Shown piece by piece: positions 21,339-26,036 of a stretch of 26,036 bases of DNA. Both the position numbers and the translations under genes were made by a program. This DNA is from DASQUK01 sp046723645 (lineage in GTDB: Bacteria > Actinomycetota > Acidimicrobiia > Acidimicrobiales > VFJN01), in NCBI GenBank assembly GCA_046723645.1, contig JBKOUY010000094.1, positions 1-26,036 of the forward strand, given 5' to 3'. Under the pieces are notes generated by a model. It did not search any database. It was given only the letters and a program-made list of their open reading frames with translations, and was not told the DNA's origin. Position 1 is the stretch's first letter, and every line of letters starts with the position of its first letter.

Positions 21339-21916
21339 CGGGCCAACCATCCGAACCATCGACGGCCGCCGAAGGCAGCGGTCCGCCCCACGGCGAGGCC
21401 GGCCGCTTCGGCCAAGGCGGCCAGACCGTCGATTCCGACCCGGGCCCACGCGAACGCCGGGCCGTCACCGTCGAGGCGCACGGTGACCAACCGGGTGGGG
21501 ACGTCGGGCGGTGCCACCTCGACCAGCACGGTGCCCCCGTCGGCCAGCAGCGTCCCCGTCCGGCGGAGCAGCGAAGCCGGGTTGCCGCCGATGCCGATGC
21601 TGCCGTCGAGCAGCAGGACTGTCATCCAGCGTCCGGCGGCGGGCACACGGTCGAAGACCGACCGCCGGATCACGGTGGCCCCCCGCCGGCGGGCGAGGCG
21701 CACGGCCGCCGGCGACACGTCGATCCCGAGGGCGGGTACGCCCCGATCGAGCAGGGCCCGGACATGGCGGGCCGGGCCGCAGCCCACGTCGAGCACCGGC
21801 CCGGCGACGGTCGCGAGCACGTCCCGGTCGGTGGCAGTGGCGGGCGCCAGCCAGCGGTGCGGCTCGAGCGCTGCGGGACAGCCGACCGTGCGGCGGGTGC
21901 TGGTTCGACAGGTCAT
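21335..21916 (-). CDS. Class I SAM-dependent methyltransferase
   Basis: 193 residues. Motif I is VAGPVLDVGCGPARHVRALL, followed by GVPALGIDVSPAAVRLARRR with the acidic ribose-binding Asp, then TVLLLDGSIGIGGNP and TLLADGGTVLVEVAPPD for motifs II and III. It is on the short side for the family, with a reduced C-terminal part. ATG 21916 overlaps the DUF2064 stop by 4 bp. An upstream ATG at 21922 would add two residues. The methyl acceptor is unknown; the neighbours suggest a glycan or glycolipid intermediate. Confidence 0.87.
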   Translation of the reverse strand: MTCRTSTRRTVGCPAALEPHRWLAPATATDRDVLATVAGPVLDVGCGPARHVRALLDRGVPALGIDVSPAAVRLARRRGATVIRRSVFDRVPAAGRWMTVLLLDGSIGIGGNPASLLRRTGTLLADGGTVLVEVAPPDVPTRLVTVRLDGDGPAFAWARVGIDGLAALAEAAGLAVGRTAAFGGRRWFGWLAR

Positions 21917-22605
21917 GTGCATACGACTGCGTCCACCGGTGGGCGCTCGGCTTGGGGGATCGGTCGGCGTGGCAGACTCGCCGCCACCGTCCGGATCGCC
22001 TCGGCGAATGGCGTGGCCGGCATGGTGGCTGCGACGGCAGTGGCGTCGGCCCAGGTGTCGATGTCCCGGTGCCGGCCGACCACGGTGACCCGCAGCCCGA
22101 GGCGCCGTAGCCGGGCCAGCTGGGCGGCCCCGGTGACCGGGGTGCTCATCGGAACGCCTCTGAACAGCTCGTGGGCCGCAGTCGGTGGGTACCGCAGCCC
22201 GATCACCCACCAACCGCCGTCCTCTGCGAGGCCAAGAACGGCGTCGGTTCCCGGTGCGGCCAGCGTCTCCAGGGCGGCGTCCAGATCGGCCGGACTGACC
22301 TGCGGCGTGTCCATGCCGATCTGGATCCCCCCGGTGCCAGCGTCGGCCCAGGCGTTGGCCAGCCGTTCGGCGAACCCGTCCCCGCGCTGGTGTAGAACCT
22401 CGAAACCCGGCGGCAGCCAGGGCCCCGGTGGGCCGGCGAGGGCGACGATCCGCCGGCTTGCTCGGCTGGCTGCGACCGCGGCCAGGGTCGTGACCAGGGC
22501 CGCCTCGGCGACCAGCGCCGCCTCATCCGGGGAGCAGGGGGGGCAGAGCCGGGTCTTGACCCGTCCCGGCGCGGGAGCCTTGGCCATCACCAGGACGTGG
22601 CTCAC
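21913..22605 (-). CDS. DUF2064 / TIGR04282-type glycosyltransferase-like protein
   Basis: 230 residues from a GTG at 22605. MAKAPAPGRVKTRLCPPCSP, GIQIGMDTPQVSPADLDAAL and VLGLAEDGGWWVIGLR are hallmarks of the TIGR04282 nucleotide-sugar/cofactor transferase-like family, which has been annotated as 'transferase 1, rSAM/selenodomain-associated'. It is coupled to the GT2 gene by a GTGA overlap and to the methyltransferase by ATGA. The family is usually found beside a GT2 partner, as here. Its real substrate is unknown. Confidence 0.88.
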   Translation of the reverse strand: MSHVLVMAKAPAPGRVKTRLCPPCSPDEAALVAEAALVTTLAAVAASRASRRIVALAGPPGPWLPPGFEVLHQRGDGFAERLANAWADAGTGGIQIGMDTPQVSPADLDAALETLAAPGTDAVLGLAEDGGWWVIGLRYPPTAAHELFRGVPMSTPVTGAAQLARLRRLGLRVTVVGRHRDIDTWADATAVAATMPATPFAEAIRTVAASLPRRPIPQAERPPVDAVVCT

Positions 22606-23315
22606 CGCAGCACCTCGGCCATGTCGCGTACGGCCCGGACCGTGCCCCGGACCGTGCCGGTGACCTTGGAGCGACCGATCCGGGGGGCGTAGCCCACGGG
22701 CACCTCCCCGATCCGCCAACCATCCTCGGCGGCACGGACGACCATCTCCAGGGGCCAGCCGAACCGCCGGTCCCGCAGGCCCAGGCCGGTCAGAGCCTCG
22801 CGCCGGGCGGCTCGCATGGGGCCGAGGTCGCGTAGGCGGAGCCCGTAGCGGTGGCGAAGCACGCCGGCGAGGAAGTGGTTGGCGGCACGGGCATGTCCGG
22901 GCCACGCGCCGGGTGCGGCCCGGCGGGCGCCGAGACACAGATCGAGCATCCCGGCCAGAACCGGGGCGACGACGGCCGGCAGGTCGGCGGGGTCGAGGGA
23001 GCCGTCGCAATCCATGAAGCACACGACGTCTGCCGTTGCGGCGCGCAGACCGGCCTGACATGCGGCGCCGAAGCCCCGTTGCGCCTCGACCACGACCTCG
23101 GCGCCCAGCTCCCGGGCTCGGGCGCCGGATCCGTCGGTCGAGCCGTTGTCGACCACGATGGGCCGATAGCCGGGTGGCATCCGTTCGAGGACCCACGCAA
23201 CGGCGTCGATCTCGTCGAGCACCGGCAGCACCACGTTCACCCCGTGGGGCCGGGCCTGGACGGCAGGGAGCGGAACGCCCATACGACGTACCGTCTCGGA
23301 GAGGTCGCCCCGCAT
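22602..23315 (-). CDS. Family 2 glycosyltransferase (polyprenol-phosphate type)
   Basis: 237 residues. GVNVVLPVLDEIDAVAWVLE, IVVDNGSTDGSGARARELGA and ADVVCFMDCDGSLDPADLPA give a GT-A nucleotide-binding fold with the D-x-D motif (DCD). It has no C-terminal membrane helices, unlike DPM1-type synthases with a GtrA domain. The start overlaps the epimerase stop (TAATG at 23315-23317); an ATG at 23282 is a shorter alternative. The likely role is transfer of a sugar onto a lipid or other carrier, feeding the DUF2064 and GT-C-like genes of the operon. Confidence 0.9.
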   Translation of the reverse strand: MRGDLSETVRRMGVPLPAVQARPHGVNVVLPVLDEIDAVAWVLERMPPGYRPIVVDNGSTDGSGARARELGAEVVVEAQRGFGAACQAGLRAATADVVCFMDCDGSLDPADLPAVVAPVLAGMLDLCLGARRAAPGAWPGHARAANHFLAGVLRHRYGLRLRDLGPMRAARREALTGLGLRDRRFGWPLEMVVRAAEDGWRIGEVPVGYAPRIGRSKVTGTVRGTVRAVRDMAEVLR

Positions 23316-24412
23316 TACACCGAGCTCCGGCGTGCCGCAGCCCTGTCGGGGCGGCTGGGTCGCAACTCCGTGTCGTCCAGCCCGGCCAGCTCGGCCATCC
23401 CGGCACCGAAGCGCACTTGCGCCCGAAAGCCCAGCGCCGAGGCCGCCCGGACCGGCGAAGCGAACACGTGACGGACGTCGCCCGCTCGCCACTGCCCGGT
23501 CACCCGCGGCGACGGCCGGCAGGGTTGCACTGCGGCCAGGCCCTCGGCGAGATCGAGGACGGTTCGGACCTCGCCGCTGGCCACGTTGAACGGCCCAATC
23601 ACCGCTCCCGGGGCGGTCAACGCCACCAGGTTGGCCCGGGCCACATCGCGCACGTGAACGAAATCCCGTTGCTGCCTCCCGTCCTCGAACACCGTGGGGG
23701 CGCGGCCAGCCGCGAGGGCCGAGCGGAAGATGCTGGCCACCCCGGCGTAGGGGGTGTCGCGGGGCATCCGGGGGCCGTACACGTTGTGATAGCGGAGCAT
23801 CGCGACGGGGGACCCGGTCTCCTGACCCAGCAGGCGGACGAGGTGCTCCTGATGCACCTTGGTGGCGGCATACACGCTGCGGGGATCGAGGGGAGCGTCC
23901 TCGGGCACCGCCTCGGGCGCCAGCGTCGCTCCGCACCGCGGGCACGGCGGCTCGAACCGCCCCGCCGCCAACGCATCGGGGTGGCGCACGCCGGGAGCGA
24001 CGACGCCGTGATGGGAGCAGCGGTAGCGGCCCTCGCCGTACACCACCATGCTGCTGGCGAGCACGAAGCGGCCCCGAAAGCCACGGCGGGCGAGCACGTC
24101 GAGCAGCGAGGCGCTGCCGAGGTCGTTGTCGCCGACGTAGGCGCCGACGTCGGCCAGGCCCCGGCCCAGGCCCACCCGGGCCGCCTGGTGGCAGACGGCG
24201 TCGAGCCGACGAGGGAGTGCCGCGGCCACCGCCCGGGCATCGGCGAGGTCGATCCAGCGGTAGTCGGCTCCGGGGTTGAGGTAGGCGGGCGCGCCGGTGT
24301 GGGCGGCGGGGGACAGGTTGTCGAACACGACCACGTCGGCCCCCCCGGCCATGAGCAGGTCGACGATGTGGGACCCGACGAACCCAGCGCCGCCCGTCAC
24401 GAGCACCTTCAC
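23315..24412 (-). CDS. NAD-dependent sugar epimerase, dTDP-L-rhamnose 4-epimerase-like, with Cys-rich insert
   Basis: 365 residues, extended SDR fold. TGGAGFVGSHIVDLLMAGG binds NAD, ASSMVVYGEG holds the catalytic Ser, and SVYAATKVHQEHLV gives the YxxxK pair. Between Ser and Tyr an insert reads YRCSHHGVV, then PPCPRCGATL: Cys-x2-His-His and Cys-x2-Cys could form a zinc-ribbon-like site. As I recall this insert marks the dTDP-L-rhamnose 4-epimerase (WbiB-like) group, which makes dTDP-6-deoxy-L-talose. GTG 24412 overlaps the stop of the 70-residue gene. The GT2 follows at once (TAATG). The sugar product is inferred from the family. Confidence 0.85.
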   Translation of the reverse strand: MKVLVTGGAGFVGSHIVDLLMAGGADVVVFDNLSPAAHTGAPAYLNPGADYRWIDLADARAVAAALPRRLDAVCHQAARVGLGRGLADVGAYVGDNDLGSASLLDVLARRGFRGRFVLASSMVVYGEGRYRCSHHGVVAPGVRHPDALAAGRFEPPCPRCGATLAPEAVPEDAPLDPRSVYAATKVHQEHLVRLLGQETGSPVAMLRYHNVYGPRMPRDTPYAGVASIFRSALAAGRAPTVFEDGRQQRDFVHVRDVARANLVALTAPGAVIGPFNVASGEVRTVLDLAEGLAAVQPCRPSPRVTGQWRAGDVRHVFASPVRAASALGFRAQVRFGAGMAELAGLDDTELRPSRPDRAAARRSSV

Positions 24413-24621
24413 TGTTGCGCCTCCCCGTAGACGACGTCGAACGGGGTGGCCGCACCCAGCGACGGTCGGGCGTCGAGACCGGTGGCCAGCTCGACCAGGT
24501 CGTAGACCAGGCCGACCAGCTCGCGCCGGACCCGGGGATCGAGACCGGCCGCCCGGCCCAGCTCACTCCGGAGCTCGTCGGCGAGAAGCTCGAGCAGCGC
24601 CCGTTTGGCCTGGACGTTCAC
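24409..24621 (-). CDS. Unrecognised 70-residue protein in the glycan operon
   Basis: A small, soluble, mostly helical protein: QAKRALLELLADELRSELGR, VRRELVGLVYDLVELATGLD, ending ATPFDVVYGEAQQ. It begins at GTG 24621, overlapping the stop of the membrane protein by 4 bp, and ends overlapping the epimerase start by 4 bp. This double coupling, plus leucine-rich helices, makes it a real gene rather than a chance frame. No domain is recognised; it may be an accessory subunit. Confidence 0.7.
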   Translation of the reverse strand: MNVQAKRALLELLADELRSELGRAAGLDPRVRRELVGLVYDLVELATGLDARPSLGAATPFDVVYGEAQQ

Positions 24622-26015
24622 CACCGGGCGTCCAGGACGACGGCCAGGGCGACGGCGGTGCACCCAGAGGCGATCAGCCACGGCTTGGGCTTGGGAAGGG
24701 CCGCGGCGGCGACCGCCATCCACGGAACGAACGGCAGCCAAATGCGCTCGACCTCGCCCTTGGAGAACCCCGACAGGTCGGCCAAAATCACGCAGGCCAT
24801 CGCCGCCCCGGCCAAGACAAGCGGCGGTGTGCTGCGTCCCACCCGGACGAGTCGCACCAGCCCGGCCACGGCCGCCGGACCGACGGCCGCCGCGAACACC
24901 ACCAGGTTGGCCACGAGAAACACGAGGTAGGGACGATCCCTGGCCACCCCGCGCTCGTAGGCGGCCCGGGTCGCCTCCAGCCCGCCCCACCAGTCGAAGC
25001 CGGCGGACCGCACCGCCAGGTAGGCCAGGACGATCACCGCGGCGCTGGCGGCCAGCGGCGCCAACCGGCGACGCCACACACCGATGGCCAGAGGCACGCC
25101 GGCCAGCAGTAGCAGGCCGTAGGACAGCATCAGCGAGGCGGCTCCGAGGACCCCTGCGACCGTCCCCAGCGTCCACGACGCCGGGCCTCGGCGGGCCGTG
25201 GCCAGCACGGCCAGCGCCACCGCCCAGGCGGCCACCCCGGCGAAGAGGGCGTCGGCCGACGACCACCAGATGGCGGCCGGTGGCAGCACGAGCGCAGGGG
25301 CGAGCCGGCGTGCCGCGACCTCGCCGGCCAGGTCCCGGGTCGCGACGAGCACGGCCGGCACCGTCGCCGACCCGCCCACGAGCACCAGGGCGGCGACCAC
25401 GCCGACGCGGGCCAGGCCGATGGCATCGAGGCCGAGGAGCAGTAGGACCATGCCAGGTGGGTGCCCCTGGACATGCAGCGGCCAAGTGGCATGGCCGGCC
25501 AGGAATCCGTCCAGAAATGCGCCCGGAGAGCCGGCGTCGCCGATCGCGGCGAGGTAGTCGTAACGCCCTCCCAGGCTTCCGAGCAGCCCGGCCGGCCCGT
25601 CCACCAGAGCCAGAGACACCGACCACACCAGCGCGCAGAGCAGCGAGCCGGCGAGCAACCAGCGCCAGCGGATGCGGGCGACGTACGTGGTCCGGGTGGC
25701 GACGGCGACCACGGCTGCTGCGACGGCGGCGGCCGTTGCTACACCACCAGGCCAGGGTGGCAGCAGGCGCCACCGTCCTGCGAACGGCGGGGCGCCGATG
25801 CGCGACGACGTATGGACGGCCAGCACGCCCGCGAGCGACACCGCGGCCGCCAATCCCACCACTGCCAGGGTCGCCGACTGGCCCGCACTGAAGGCCGGCG
25901 CGCCGGCGGTTGTCTCGGCCCCCTCGCGCCGGAGCTCAAGCGGCGCCCCCAGACGCGCGGCGCTGGGCGACCCGAGGCGGGGCTGTAAGCGCTTGCATGT
26001 CGCGGTGTGCGTCAT
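24618..26015 (-). CDS. Polytopic membrane protein, GT-C glycosyltransferase-like
   Basis: 465 residues with about 11-12 hydrophobic helices. Early loops hold GGRYDYLAAIGDAGSPGAFL and HVQGHPPGMVLLLLGLD (HPPG motif), and the end has FSKGEVERIWLPFVPW, a pattern of actinobacterial GT-C-type membrane transferases of unknown acceptor. Lumenal acidic residues suit a polyprenyl-phosphate-sugar donor enzyme. The ATG at 26015 has GGAG about 12 bases upstream, close to the window edge, so earlier starts cannot be excluded. It is the first gene of the operon within the window. Confidence 0.8.
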   Translation of the reverse strand: MTHTATCKRLQPRLGSPSAARLGAPLELRREGAETTAGAPAFSAGQSATLAVVGLAAAVSLAGVLAVHTSSRIGAPPFAGRWRLLPPWPGGVATAAAVAAAVVAVATRTTYVARIRWRWLLAGSLLCALVWSVSLALVDGPAGLLGSLGGRYDYLAAIGDAGSPGAFLDGFLAGHATWPLHVQGHPPGMVLLLLGLDAIGLARVGVVAALVLVGGSATVPAVLVATRDLAGEVAARRLAPALVLPPAAIWWSSADALFAGVAAWAVALAVLATARRGPASWTLGTVAGVLGAASLMLSYGLLLLAGVPLAIGVWRRRLAPLAASAAVIVLAYLAVRSAGFDWWGGLEATRAAYERGVARDRPYLVFLVANLVVFAAAVGPAAVAGLVRLVRVGRSTPPLVLAGAAMACVILADLSGFSKGEVERIWLPFVPWMAVAAAALPKPKPWLIASGCTAVALAVVLDARW

Positions 26016-26036
26016 CTGAATGCCGCAGCTCCGCGC

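Noticed and set aside
1..26036. Nitrilase, NitH-type flavoprotein, YlbE, YlbF, or MSMEG_0570/0572-type genes completing the known clusters
   Set aside because: None was found in any frame; their absence from the window is noted, but they may lie outside it.
1..26036. CRISPR arrays, insertion sequences, replication origin
   Set aside because: No regularly spaced repeats, transposase motifs or DnaA-box clusters were seen.

Overview
The window is GC-rich DNA from an actinobacterium. Densely packed genes with 4-bp start/stop overlaps, frequent GTG starts, a TIGR03086/mycothiol-type DinB-like protein and MSMEG_056x-type families all point there; an Acidimicrobiia-like lineage is a guess. No rRNA, intact tRNA, CRISPR array, integrase or transposase was found. 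Everything below was read by eye, without database searches.

Region A (1-12095) is the most unusual part. On the minus strand, reading from 4159 down to the window edge, five overlapping genes encode a phosphosulfolactate synthase (ComA type), an unrecognised Cys-rich 290-residue protein, an aspartase/fumarase-superfamily lyase, a PLP enzyme of the D-cysteine desulfhydrase/ACC deaminase type, and the start of a second lyase of the same superfamily. ComA plus two such lyases plus this PLP enzyme is the enzyme set of the bacterial (Xanthobacter-type) coenzyme M pathway, which differs from the archaeal one. Interleaved with it are three relatives of the Nit1C (MSMEG_0565-0572 / sll078x) cluster: an AIR-synthase-like protein (plus strand), a GNAT domain and a radical SAM enzyme (minus strand), followed by an unknown 206-residue protein. 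No nitrilase is present. Divergent from these, behind a near-consensus promoter at 7418-7446, runs a plus-strand operon: carbamate kinase, FdrA, an MSMEG_0565-type glycosyltransferase, and the CbtB/CbtA cobalt transporter pair. Coenzyme M synthesis, Nit1C-type genes, carbamoyl-phosphate chemistry and cobalt uptake in one block is not an arrangement I know.

Region B (12096-17809) is a patchy, partly decayed stretch. It holds a tRNA-Arg(CCU)-like fragment fused to a truncated, twice-frameshifted DUF2461 gene. Two divergent ArsR-SRPBCC units follow, with palindromic candidate operators between them. Next come an NhaA C-terminal remnant, a small secreted EF-hand-like protein, a VOC protein, and a frameshifted remnant of a small monooxygenase-like protein. 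Several long gaps contain nothing recognisable.

Region C (17810-26015) has an OmpR-type response regulator and its histidine kinase on the plus strand. Convergent to them is an eight-gene minus-strand operon read from 26015 down to 19673: polytopic GT-C-like membrane protein, 70-residue protein, dTDP-L-rhamnose 4-epimerase-like protein with a Cys-rich insert, GT2 glycosyltransferase, DUF2064 transferase, SAM methyltransferase, membrane-anchored molybdopterin oxidoreductase, and a small membrane protein. Almost every junction is a translational overlap, so the set is probably transcribed together and looks like envelope glycan and respiratory-chain-linked functions.
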